The position numbers and the translations under genes were made by a program. A model generated the notes under the pieces. It was not told where the DNA came from. It did no database searches and worked only from the letters and a program-made list of their open reading frames with translations. Shown one piece after another: positions 63,996 through 64,000 of a DNA stretch of 64,000 bases; within the stretch, counting starts at the first letter, position 1, and every line of letters begins with the position of its first letter. The DNA lies in contig DYES01000028.1 of NCBI GenBank assembly GCA_020725585.1, positions 1-64,000 on the forward strand, written 5' to 3'. Source of the DNA: Desulfovirgula sp. (GTDB lineage: Bacteria; Bacillota; Desulfotomaculia; Desulfotomaculales; Nap2-2B).

Positions 63996-64000
63996 CTCCT

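Noticed and set aside
1-64000. CRISPR arrays, rRNA, tRNA, IS transposases, prophage genes
   Set aside because: No regular spacer-repeat array, no tRNA cloverleaf or rRNA core recognised, and no transposase/integrase/phage protein among the ORFs.

Overview
The window looks like chromosomal DNA from a spore-forming, anaerobic, GC-rich member of the Clostridia/Peptococcaceae (inference from spoIVA, spoIIP, a SleB-type hydrolase, an ispH-rpsA fusion and ferredoxin-linked enzymes). Most genes are on the - strand. Main blocks: (i) a 2-oxoacid:ferredoxin oxidoreductase operon, a Cys/Met lyase, a TAXI-TRAP transporter, an IclR regulator and glutamate dehydrogenase; (ii) an nrdR-nrdD-nrdG operon; (iii) a long same-strand cluster with an HcnABC/dye-linked amino-acid dehydrogenase-like complex, ferredoxins, an AOR-family tungstoenzyme, a MoaD-like protein, an ornithine cyclodeaminase homolog and a GntR regulator, next to a complete liv ABC operon; (iv) housekeeping and sporulation genes (thrB, hom, spoIVA, gpsA, plsY, der, YIEGIA, spoIIP, ispH-rpsA, plsC, cmk, aroA, tepA, folB, folP). 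The most striking object is a gene-free interval at about 35.99-36.45 kb on the + strand. It folds by eye into at least eight long, near-perfect helices with GNRA tetraloops, repeats a short purine-rich junction motif, and ends in a strong intrinsic terminator. It is a strong candidate for a large structured noncoding RNA. Secondary signals are a dispersed repeat of about 40 bp (4 copies), a FadR-like operator at an SCP2 gene, a paired NrdR-box site, a possible structured leader for the liv operon, and a decayed tepA paralog fragment beside a frameshifted toxin-antitoxin pair.
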